A stretch of DNA of 22,984 bases, from positions 1 to 22,984 of the forward strand of contig CAAERF010000437.1 in the NCBI GenBank assembly GCA_900758315.1. Reading direction: 5' to 3'. This DNA comes from an uncultured Oscillospiraceae bacterium. Its GTDB lineage: Bacteria; Bacillota; Clostridia; Oscillospirales; Oscillospiraceae. The notes under the pieces are model-generated. The model was not told the origin of the DNA and searched no databases. It saw only the letters and a list, made by a program, of their open reading frames with translations. The position numbers and the translations under genes are program-made. Of the stretch, positions 1-6,251 are shown one piece after another; within the stretch, counting starts at the first letter, position 1, and the number at the start of each line of letters is the position of its first letter.

Positions 1-83
1 TCTATTATGACACAGCGTCGGAGATTCTTCAAAGCTTTTTCGAAGGGAATGGGGGAATTGCCGGCGATTCTACGGAGCGTAGG

Positions 84-112
84 TTGTCAGTTCCCGCTCC
101 ATCCGGTATGCT
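84..112 (+). promoter_or_regulatory. Probable sigma-70/SigA promoter of the HTH-SOR gene
   Basis: A -35 box TTGTCA (84-89) and a -10 box TATGCT (107-112) are separated by 17 nt. They match consensus at 5 of 6 and 4 of 6 positions. Transcription would start near 119, giving a leader of about 26 nt that holds the GAGGAG ribosome site (129-135) in front of the ATG at 145. A 13-base palindrome, CTACGGAGCGTAG (70-82), abuts the upstream edge of the -35 box and could be an operator. The assignment rests on sequence match alone. Confidence 0.55.
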
Positions 113-144
113 GGTGCCAGAGACAACGAGAGGAGTTGAGATTT

Positions 145-729
145 ATGACACACTACGTCACAGGAAGTACCATCAAAGCGCTGCGTGAGAAAAAGAACTA
201 CACGCAGAAACAGCTGGCGGACCGTCTGGCGGTCAGCGATAAGACCATCTCCAAGTGGGAGACCGCAAAGGGACTGCCGGACATCACGCTGCTAGAGCCG
301 CTGGCGAAGGAGCTGGGGGTCTCGGTGGCAGAGCTGCTCTCCGGCGAGTGCATCACCAACCGGAACCGGTCGGGCAACATGCTGCGCACGAAATTCTACG
401 TCTGTCCCGTCTGCGGCAATATCATCCACGCCACCGGAGCGGGCTCCTTCAGCTGCTGCGGCATCGCACTGCCGGCTCAGGAGGCGGAAACACCGGAGGA
501 AGCCCATGCGATCCGGGTGGAGTCCATTGAGAACGATTACTATGTCACGTTGGACCACCCCATGACCAAGGAGCACTACCTCTCCTTTGCGGCCTATGTG
601 ACTTCGGACCGGATCCAGCTGCAAAAGCTCTATCCGGAGCAGTCGCCGGCGGCACGGTTTCCCCGGCAGGGCCACGGTGTGCTCTACGTCTACTGCAACC
701 GGCACGGCCTGTTCAAGGTGAAGCCCTGA
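145..729 (+). CDS. XRE-family HTH regulator fused to a desulfoferrodoxin / superoxide reductase-like domain
   Basis: The product has 194 aa. Residues 7-65 form a Cro/C1-type helix-turn-helix (TQKQLADRLAVSDKTISKWE). Residues 82-110 resemble the desulforedoxin-like domain of 2Fe superoxide reductases, with the four iron ligands Cys87, Cys90, Cys104 and Cys105. Residues 119-191 resemble the superoxide reductase domain: His121, His138 (HPM), His144 (HY), Cys184 and His187 (YCNRHG) line up with the four-His one-Cys iron site. Glu119 matches the catalytic Glu, but the adjacent conserved Lys is Ala120. The fusion suggests that superoxide or redox state controls DNA binding; this is inference, as is any enzyme activity. 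The start at 145 is chosen over in-frame ATGs at 7 and 49 because GAGGAG precedes it and the HTH begins right after. The gene stands alone, with its own promoter and terminator, and faces the RNase gene tail to tail. Its targets cannot be seen here. Confidence 0.9.
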   Translation: MTHYVTGSTIKALREKKNYTQKQLADRLAVSDKTISKWETAKGLPDITLLEPLAKELGVSVAELLSGECITNRNRSGNMLRTKFYVCPVCGNIIHATGAGSFSCCGIALPAQEAETPEEAHAIRVESIENDYYVTLDHPMTKEHYLSFAAYVTSDRIQLQKLYPEQSPAARFPRQGHGVLYVYCNRHGLFKVKP

Positions 730-749
730 TCCCGTGAGAAGGGGCGCGT

Positions 750-794
750 GAGGCTGCACGCCCGTGTGAAATACGCGGAGGTGCAGCCTCTTTT
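750..794 (+). terminator. Rho-independent terminator of the HTH-SOR gene
   Basis: A perfect 10-bp stem GAGGCTGCAC (750-759) / GTGCAGCCTC (781-790) is followed by TTTT (791-794). The loop is long (21 nt) but contains short inner complementarity. The minus strand has no T-run after the stem, so this acts mainly for the plus-strand gene that ends at 729. Confidence 0.7.
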
Positions 795-824
795 GAATAC
801 CCGCCAGAGGCAGGCGAAAATATA

Positions 825-2432
825 CTATTTCAGCTGTTTTTCCCACTTGCGGATCAGCTTTTCCAGATCCTTGGCAAAGGCGCTGACGTCCCGGTTGGGA
901 TGCCCGGCAAATTTCTGAATGACGTCCGGCAGAGTTTCGCTGACGTCCAGCAGGTGCTGGAAGGCGTTGGATACGCGGCTGGCCTTCTTCTTCCGGACCA
1001 CCGGGATGCCCTCGGGACAGGCCAGAAATACGCCGTTGGCCAGGTCGAACGCAGCGCCGCTGAAGGGCGCGTACGCTTTGTAGCCCAGGCGCTCCAGATG
1101 GGCGACAAAGTTGTCGCAGACGGTATTCTCTCCGTGGTTGACAAAGACCATGGCGGGCTTTTCCGCAAACCCGTTGAGCCATGCGGTCAGACCGTCCCGG
1201 TCAGCGTGACCGCTCTTGCCGGGCAGGGTGGCAATCTCCGCCTGTACCAGAATCTCCTCGCCGAAGAGTTTGACCTTCTGCGCTCCATCGTGGAGCGCGC
1301 GTCCCAGGGTGCCCACGGCCTGGTAGCCGACGAACAGGATGGTACACTCCTCCCGCCAGAGGTTGTGCTTGAGGTGATGGCGGATTCGGCCCGCCTCACA
1401 CATGCCGCTGGCGGACAGGATCACCTTTGGGGTGGGATCCAGGTTGATGGCCCGGGAGTCGGCGGTGGAGACCGCGGTTTTCAGCCCGCGGAACATCAGT
1501 GGATTGACGCCGGACTTGACCAGAGCCCTGGTTTTGTCGTCCAGGCACGTGGCGTCACACTGGAGGTAGACGCCGGTGGCCTCGTTGGCCATGGGGCTGT
1601 CTACGTAGACGGGGAAGTCGGAGTGGCCGGTGACCAGGCCGCGATCCTTGATCTCCCGGATAAAGTAGAGCATCTCCTGGGTTCTGCCCACGGCGAAGGA
1701 GGGGATGACCACGTTGCCGCCCCGGTCCAGCGTCCGCTGAATGATGCTGGCCAGCAGGGCCACCGGGTCCTCCGGGCGCTCGTGGAGCCGGTCACCGTAA
1801 GTGGATTCGCACACGACGTAGTCTGCGTCAGGAATGGTGGTGGGGATGTCACGGATAATGGGCTGATTAAGGTTGCCGATGTCGCCGGAAAAGACGAGTT
1901 TTTTCTCCACGCCGTTTTCCGAGAGCCAGATCTCAATGCAGGCGGAGCCCAGCAGGTGGCCGATGTCGGAAAAGCGAACAGAAAAGCCTTCGCCAATCTG
2001 ACGCATGTCGCCGTAGCGCACCGGGTGCAGCCGGGCGATGGCGCCCTCCGCGTCGTTCCGGTCGTAAAGGGGAACATAGGCATCTGCGCCGGAGCGCTTG
2101 GCCTTTCGGTTGCGCCACTCTGCTTCCTGTTCCTGGATGTGGGCGCTGTCCCGGAGCATGATCCGGCACAGATTGCAGGTTTCTTCGGTGGCGTAAATGC
2201 TGCCCTGGAAGCCGTTTTTGTACAGCAGAGGCAGAAGGCCGGAGTGATCGATGTGGGCGTGGGTCAGCAGCACGAAGTCAACCTGAGCGGGGGTGATGGG
2301 GAGGTCCTGATTCTCAAAAATGTCTCTTCCCTGTTCCATGCCGCAGTCCACAAGGCCGTGCTGACCGCAGCAGGTGAGCAGGGTGCAGCTGCCGGTTACT
2401 TCATGAGCTGCGCCTAAAAAAGTCATTTTCAT
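825..2432 (-). CDS. MBL-fold beta-CASP RNA-processing exonuclease family protein
   Basis: The product has about 535 aa. It has the metallo-beta-lactamase zinc motif THAHIDHSG (HxHxDH; near residue 60), an SGDIGN motif, and beta-CASP landmarks: SESTYGDR-like 'CESTYGDR', ASGMCEAGRIRHHL, SGHADRDGL and VNHGEN near the C-terminus. These are the hallmarks of the YSH1/CPSF73-like mRNA-maturation nuclease family, so a zinc-dependent RNase is likely; the exact substrate is unknown. The C-terminal tail is acidic and basic helical (ending EKLIRKWEKQLK). Four possible starts lie at 2444, 2441, 2432 and 2426. AAGGAG (complement of 2445-2450) touches the first. I chose 2432 because family members usually begin MKxTFLGAAHEVTGS and because the predicted transcript start is at about 2450. 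The spacing of 12 nt is long, so 2441 or 2444 remains possible. It is a single-gene unit. Confidence 0.9.
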   Translation of the reverse strand: MKMTFLGAAHEVTGSCTLLTCCGQHGLVDCGMEQGRDIFENQDLPITPAQVDFVLLTHAHIDHSGLLPLLYKNGFQGSIYATEETCNLCRIMLRDSAHIQEQEAEWRNRKAKRSGADAYVPLYDRNDAEGAIARLHPVRYGDMRQIGEGFSVRFSDIGHLLGSACIEIWLSENGVEKKLVFSGDIGNLNQPIIRDIPTTIPDADYVVCESTYGDRLHERPEDPVALLASIIQRTLDRGGNVVIPSFAVGRTQEMLYFIREIKDRGLVTGHSDFPVYVDSPMANEATGVYLQCDATCLDDKTRALVKSGVNPLMFRGLKTAVSTADSRAINLDPTPKVILSASGMCEAGRIRHHLKHNLWREECTILFVGYQAVGTLGRALHDGAQKVKLFGEEILVQAEIATLPGKSGHADRDGLTAWLNGFAEKPAMVFVNHGENTVCDNFVAHLERLGYKAYAPFSGAAFDLANGVFLACPEGIPVVRKKKASRVSNAFQHLLDVSETLPDVIQKFAGHPNRDVSAFAKDLEKLIRKWEKQLK

Positions 2433-2456
2433 AGGGTTCATCATCTCCTTTTATCT

Positions 2457-2485
2457 ATCATATCATGGAAGACGAGATTTGTCGA
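2457..2485 (-). promoter_or_regulatory. Probable promoter of the beta-CASP RNase gene
   Basis: Read on the minus strand, TCGACA (2485-2480), 17 nt, TATGAT (2462-2457) match consensus at 5 of 6 and 5 of 6 positions, with a TG one base upstream of the -10 (extended -10). The predicted transcript start near 2450 falls on the Shine-Dalgarno sequence itself, so the leader is very short. Confidence 0.6.
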
Positions 2486-2522
2486 TTGAGATTCCGGGGG
2501 TAAATGGAGCCGTGGAAGGAGC

Positions 2523-2556
2523 AGTGCAGTGCTGGACGGAGGCGCTGCACTTTTTT
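2523..2556 (+). terminator. Strong terminator-like hairpin with no plus-strand gene upstream
   Basis: AGTGCAGTGCT (2523-2533) pairs with GGCGCTGCACT (2541-2551) over 11 bp including two G-U pairs. The loop is 7 nt and six T residues follow (2551-2556). This is a textbook intrinsic terminator on the plus strand, yet it lies in the gap between two divergent genes. The only thing that could be terminated is antisense transcription out of the RNase gene or a short unannotated transcript starting within about 2445-2520. The remainder of the 2445-2733 gap is A/T-rich and holds the two divergent promoters; I see no convincing gene in it. Confidence 0.65.
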
Positions 2557-2669
2557 CGTCAAGCAGCTGGATGAGAGCGGAATGGTTTCCGCAATTTTCC
2601 GGTTTTTCGACGCTTATTGTTCCGGTTTGACGTGATTTTCCAGAAAAGCTGGTACATAATCGAAAAATG

Positions 2670-2678
2670 TGATATGAT
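2670..2678 (+). promoter_or_regulatory. Probable extended -10 promoter of the Ig-domain / cca unit
   Basis: TGATATGAT (2670-2678) is an extended -10 element (TGn plus TATGAT). There is no good -35 at 16-18 nt; a TTGACG at 2627-2632 is too far away for this box. Transcription would start near 2685, about 49 nt before the ATG at 2734, which has AAGGAAGGA (2721-2729) in front of it. Confidence 0.45.
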
Positions 2679-2733
2679 AAAAAACAGTATGAAGCGCTCC
2701 ATAAAGGTATGATAGCTATGAAGGAAGGACAGT

Positions 2734-3855
2734 ATGAAACGGAAAAATAAAATCATTCTCGGCGCCTGTGCATTGGCACTGAGTGCTGGCGCCGTTATTG
2801 CATATTGTGTGACCGATCATCAGCCGCCTCAGCTGAAGGTGGTGTCTGCCTATCAAGCGGACTGTGGGACATCAGTGACAGTGGACCAGTTGGTGGTAGA
2901 GGTCCAGGATAAGAGCAGCTGTACCGTCACCCTCTCCGGCGAGGGTGAGGTGACAGAGGATGGGCGGAGCATTCGCTTTTCCAAGGCGGGAGATTTCAGT
3001 GTCATACTGGAGGCCACGGATGCCCATGGAAAGAGCACCAGAGCGGAGGTTCCGGTGACGGTAACGGATGTGACCGCTCCGGAGCTCCATGTAAAGGATA
3101 TTATCGTGCAGCTGGGGGAGACCATCGACTACCAGAGCGCGGTCAGCGCAGAGGATGCGTCAGATGGCGACTTGACTGCGAAAGTGGAAGTGGACAGTGC
3201 CCAGGTGGATCCGGAAAAGGTGGGAACCTACACGGTTTATTACACCGTCCGAGACAGCGCGGGCAACCGCGCGGAAGAGCGTGGGCACGTGATCATCAAG
3301 CCGGTGCAGGCTACAAAGATCTCGTTGGATCAAACGGAGCTTTCCCTGGACGGCAATCGACACGCGGAGCTGACTGCCACCATTGGCCCGGAGTCCTGGG
3401 AGGGGACGGTGGAGTGGTCCTCGGATGATCCGTCGGTGGCCACCGTCTCGGACGGGCTGGTGGCATGGGCCGGGAAGGGCAGCTGTGTGATCACCGCCCG
3501 GGCAGATGACCAGACTGCCACCTGCAAGGTGACCTGCCGCGGCGTGGCGGCGACTTCCATCCGCCTGGACCGGGCGTCCGTCACCTTGACCGAAGGAGAC
3601 TTTACCGTTTTGAAGGCGGACACGGCGCCGTCCAACTGGAAAGGGAAAGTATCCTGGAAGAGCTCCGATGAAACGGTAGCCACGGTGAAGGATGGCGTCG
3701 TCTCCGCCGTGGGACGGGGAAGCTGTACCATCACCGCCGTGGCCGGAGAGGCGGAGGCCTCCTGCGAGGTTACCTGCCGCAGTGCCAGCATCATGGATGA
3801 CATGTCTGATCTGTGGCACACATTTGTTGATTCAGAAGAAGGTGCAGAGGAGTGA
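2734..3855 (+). CDS. Secreted or membrane-anchored protein with bacterial Ig-like domains
   Basis: The product has 373 aa. It starts with a basic N-terminus and a hydrophobic segment (about residues 8-24), fitting a signal peptide or N-terminal anchor. The Cys at 25 follows Tyr, so a lipobox is unlikely. Residues about 30-112 form a beta-rich domain of uncertain type. Residues 115-190 resemble a DUF5011/HYR-like Ig domain (AEDASDGDLTAKV, GTYTVYYTVRDSAGN). Residues 194-268 and 274-348 are two Big_2 (BID_2) domains sharing the SSDxxVATVxDG core, each with a GSCxIT cysteine and a C-x3-C pair. The acidic tail (349-373) has no sorting motif. Such domains act in adhesion or as spacers outside the cell; no catalytic domain is present, so the function is unknown. 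Its stop overlaps the GTG start of the next gene, cca, which is odd company for a surface protein. Confidence 0.85.
   Translation: MKRKNKIILGACALALSAGAVIAYCVTDHQPPQLKVVSAYQADCGTSVTVDQLVVEVQDKSSCTVTLSGEGEVTEDGRSIRFSKAGDFSVILEATDAHGKSTRAEVPVTVTDVTAPELHVKDIIVQLGETIDYQSAVSAEDASDGDLTAKVEVDSAQVDPEKVGTYTVYYTVRDSAGNRAEERGHVIIKPVQATKISLDQTELSLDGNRHAELTATIGPESWEGTVEWSSDDPSVATVSDGLVAWAGKGSCVITARADDQTATCKVTCRGVAATSIRLDRASVTLTEGDFTVLKADTAPSNWKGKVSWKSSDETVATVKDGVVSAVGRGSCTITAVAGEAEASCEVTCRSASIMDDMSDLWHTFVDSEEGAEE
3313..3777 (+). repeat. Tandem Big_2 domain repeat, period about 80 codons
   Basis: Two copies, 3313-3537 and 3553-3777, encode homologous Ig-like domains (residues 194-268 and 274-348). The shared landmarks are a TxIxLDxxxxxL start, a W..xVxWxSSDxxVATVxDG core, GxGSCxITAxA and a CxVTC end. 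The relationship is clear in protein but diverged in DNA, so it is an old duplication rather than a recombining repeat. Confidence 0.75.
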
Positions 3856-5219
3856 AACCGATAGAGGAGAAATTGCGGGGGAGAATGCCGCCCTTTGTCC
3901 GGCAGATTTTAGAGCGATTAAATGAGGCGGGATTTGAGGCCTATGTGGTAGGTGGCTGTGTCCGGGATGCCCTGCTGGACCGGCAGCCCCACGACTGGGA
4001 TGTGTGCACCTCGGCGCTGCCGCAGGAGGTAATGGACTGCTTTTCGGATTACACCGTCCATCCGACCGGGATTCAGCATGGAACGGTGCTGGTGGTCCAG
4101 GAGGGCGAGGGAGTGGAGGTCACCACCTTCCGCACCGAAAATGGCTACAGCGACCACCGTCACCCGGACCAGGTGACCTTTGTCCGCAGTGTGGAGGAGG
4201 ATCTGTCCCGCCGGGATTTCACCGTGAACGCGATGGCATATCATCCCAGCCGGGGAATTGTGGATCCTTTTGGCGGGCAGCAGGATCTGCGGGAACAGGT
4301 GATCCGGTGCGTGGGAGTGCCGGAACAGCGGTTCCGGGAGGATGGCCTGCGGATTTTGCGGGCCCTGCGCTTTGCGGCCCGGTATGGCTTTTCCATTGAG
4401 GCGGAGACCGCCCGTGCCATGCACGCCTGCCGGGAGCTACTGCACTATATCGCGGTGGAACGGATTTTTCAGGAGCTGAAGGGCTTCCTTAGCGGCAGGG
4501 CCGTGCGGGCGCTGATGCTGGAGCACCGGGAGATCTTTGCGGTGTTTCTGCCGGAGCTGCGGCCCACCTTCGACTTTGACCAGCGCAACCCAAACCACTG
4601 CTACGACGTGTGGGAGCACACCGTCTGTGCGGTGGACAATGCGGCGCCGAATCCGGTGGTGCGGCTGGCGATGCTCTTTCACGACGTGGGCAAACCGGCC
4701 TGCTTTACTGTGGATGAGGCGGGCGTAGGGCACTTCAAAGGCCATGACGCCGTCAGCGCAGAGATCGCGGAGCGCGTGTTGACCCGGCTGCGCTGTGACG
4801 GAGAGACCCTGCGCACGGTGGTGAACCTGGTGCGGCTCCATGACAAATCCCGCCGCTTCACCTGGAAGGGAGCCCGCCGGCTGCTCTCCCAGCTGGGACC
4901 GGATCAGACCAAACTGCTGCTGCAGGTGATGGAGGCGGATATCAAGGCTCAGGCTCCGGCGACGGTGGCCGGCAAAATGGAGCTGCTGCTGGACGGGTGC
5001 GCCAAGGTGGACGCGCTGCTGGCGGCCAACGCCTGCTTTACCAAAGGGGATATGGAGCTGAAGGGCGGCGATCTGCTGGCGCTGGGACTCCGACCCGGTA
5101 TACTTGTGGGGCATGTGCTGGAGCAGGTCTTTCAGCAGGTGCTGGACGGAACCCTGGAAAATCGAAAGGATATCCTGCTGAACCGCGCGCGGGCGCTGAT
5201 TGCAGAAGAAAACAGCTGA
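3852..5219 (+). CDS. cca: CCA tRNA nucleotidyltransferase with HD domain
   Basis: The product has 455 aa and would build or repair the 3' CCA end of tRNAs from CTP and ATP, in the cytoplasm. The class II nucleotidyltransferase core shows VVGGCVRD (32-39), the metal-binding pair Asp48/Asp50 (HDWD), SRRDFTVNAMAYHP (119-132), and the neck motif RILRALRFAARYGF (167-180). An HD domain follows, with LFHDVGKP (275-282) and FKGHDAVSA (295-303), as in many longer bacterial CCA enzymes that also carry phosphohydrolase activity. The GTG start at 3852 overlaps the previous stop (GTGA), which suggests translational coupling. An ATG at 3885, just before PPFVRQILERL, is the alternative start and would match shorter homologues. 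The gene ends inside the left arm of a bidirectional terminator. Confidence 0.95.
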   Translation: MKPIEEKLRGRMPPFVRQILERLNEAGFEAYVVGGCVRDALLDRQPHDWDVCTSALPQEVMDCFSDYTVHPTGIQHGTVLVVQEGEGVEVTTFRTENGYSDHRHPDQVTFVRSVEEDLSRRDFTVNAMAYHPSRGIVDPFGGQQDLREQVIRCVGVPEQRFREDGLRILRALRFAARYGFSIEAETARAMHACRELLHYIAVERIFQELKGFLSGRAVRALMLEHREIFAVFLPELRPTFDFDQRNPNHCYDVWEHTVCAVDNAAPNPVVRLAMLFHDVGKPACFTVDEAGVGHFKGHDAVSAEIAERVLTRLRCDGETLRTVVNLVRLHDKSRRFTWKGARRLLSQLGPDQTKLLLQVMEADIKAQAPATVAGKMELLLDGCAKVDALLAANACFTKGDMELKGGDLLALGLRPGILVGHVLEQVFQQVLDGTLENRKDILLNRARALIAEENS

Positions 5220-5246
5220 CTGTATTGGGGTACAGTCAGCTGTTTT
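5209..5246. terminator. Bidirectional terminator between convergent cca and amidase genes
   Basis: AAAACAGCTGACTGTA (5209-5224) and TACAGTCAGCTGTTTT (5231-5246) form a perfect 16-bp stem around TTGGGG. A- and T-runs at the ends give a U-tract in both directions. The stem contains the TGA stop of cca (5217-5219), and the stop of the minus-strand amidase (5247-5249) adjoins it. Confidence 0.9.
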
Positions 5247-6059
5247 TCAGCGCTGGGTCAGCTGGTACAGATCGTCCCGCCGGGCGTTCAGCAGGGGCAG
5301 CTGCCGCCGGACCTGGTCAATCTGCGCAAAATCCAGAGGCACAATCTGCGTACAGGGCGCATATTCTGCTTCAGCGATCACTTCACCCCAGGGGGAGCAG
5401 ACGATGGAGTGGCCGTAGGCGATGTAGCCCTTCTGGTTCTGGGCGGGAGAGACGCCGATGGTAAACAGCTGCGCGTCAACCGCGCGGCTGCGGAAGAGCA
5501 GCTCCCAGTGGGCGGCGCCGGTCACGGAGTTGAAAGCGGCGGGGACAATGACGGCTCTGGCGCCGGCCTTGGCCATCAGCAGGAACAGCTCGGGAAAACG
5601 GATGTCAAAGCAGAGACAGAGGCCCAGCTTGCCGAACTCGGTGTCGAACAGCGTGACCTGGTCGCCGGCGCTCAGGGTGTCCGACTCCCGGAAATTGGGG
5701 CCGTCGTTGATGGCGACGTCAAAGAGGTGGACCTTGCGGTGCCGGGCGACCTGTCTGCCGGTCCGGTCAAAGACAAAGCTGGTGTTGTACAGCTTGCCAT
5801 CCTCAGACTCCGGAAAACTGCCGCCAACCACCCAGATCCCGTTGGAGCGGGCGGCGTCGGAGAGGGCCTGCCAAACCGGACCGCCTGCGGGCTCGGCGTA
5901 AGGGGCAAAGTATTTGTGGTCGTAAGGGCAGCAGAACATCTCGGGCAGAATCGCCAGATCTGCGCCCTGCTCAGCGGCGGCGCGAATTTCCGAGACCGCG
6001 GTGGAGAGATTGGCCTCTTTGTCCAGCCCGGTCCGCATCTGAATCAGTGCCACATTCAT
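5247..6059 (-). CDS. Carbon-nitrogen hydrolase (nitrilase superfamily, Nit2/YafV-like omega-amidase type)
   Basis: The product has 270 aa. The catalytic triad of the nitrilase superfamily is visible: Glu40 (LPEMFCCPYD), Lys109 (RHRKVHLFD) and Cys150 (GLCLCFDIRFPEL). The KVHLFD and CFDIRFPELF motifs fit the Nit/omega-amidase branch, whose members hydrolyse amides such as alpha-ketoglutaramate or deaminated glutathione; the true substrate here is not decided. The start at 6059 (MNVALIQMRTG) is taken because AAAGGAATG lies 7-12 nt upstream and family members start this way. An extra 11 codons up to 6092 are open but unlikely. It is a single gene, divergent from ddl and convergent with cca, with a TATAAT promoter upstream. 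Confidence 0.9.
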   Translation of the reverse strand: MNVALIQMRTGLDKEANLSTAVSEIRAAAEQGADLAILPEMFCCPYDHKYFAPYAEPAGGPVWQALSDAARSNGIWVVGGSFPESEDGKLYNTSFVFDRTGRQVARHRKVHLFDVAINDGPNFRESDTLSAGDQVTLFDTEFGKLGLCLCFDIRFPELFLLMAKAGARAVIVPAAFNSVTGAAHWELLFRSRAVDAQLFTIGVSPAQNQKGYIAYGHSIVCSPWGEVIAEAEYAPCTQIVPLDFAQIDQVRRQLPLLNARRDDLYQLTQR

Positions 6060-6112
6060 ACCATCATTCCTTTCTGTAAAGCGCTGTATCACCGGTTGTT
6101 GTTACGCTCTCT

Positions 6113-6142
6113 ATTATAGCGGAAAAGCGCGGACCGGTGCAA
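6113..6142 (-). promoter_or_regulatory. Probable promoter of the amidase gene
   Basis: On the minus strand a perfect TATAAT (6118-6113) is preceded by an 18-nt spacer and TTGCAC (6142-6137), which matches only TTG of the -35. Transcription would start near 6106, giving a leader of about 47 nt. Confidence 0.55.
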
Positions 6143-6174
6143 CCGAAAGAGGAGATGGAGTTCCGCGGTAGTAG

Positions 6175-6203
6175 TTGTAAGCGCAAAAAAGTTGTGATAT
6201 ACT
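6175..6203 (+). promoter_or_regulatory. Near-consensus promoter of the ddl operon
   Basis: TTGTAA (6175-6180), 17 nt, TATACT (6198-6203), with TG at 6195-6196 forming an extended -10. Transcription would start near 6210. The leader carries AAGGAG (6237-6241), 10 nt before the ddl ATG. This is the only clear promoter before 15576, so it likely drives the whole run of eight genes. Confidence 0.75.
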
Positions 6204-6251
6204 AAATGATGTATGCGTATGGGCTTGCTGTCAAAAAGGAGCGCGAAATAA

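Noticed and set aside
3..191. A frame open from the window edge to a TGA at 189-191, overlapping the HTH-SOR gene start
   Set aside because: It could be the end of an upstream gene, but its third-position GC is about half, far below its neighbours. It contains the HTH-SOR promoter and overlaps that gene by 47 nt.
900..2417. A 505-codon open frame on the plus strand, antisense to the beta-CASP RNase gene
   Set aside because: It is the mirror of a GC-rich gene with recognisable motifs throughout. The antisense product shows no domain and has no ribosome site.
2504..2635. A 43-codon frame (MEPWKEQCSAG...) with GGGGG in front of its ATG
   Set aside because: It runs through the terminator hairpin at 2523-2556, has no recognisable features, and ends in A/T-rich DNA. 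It is more likely chance, though conservation in relatives would change this.
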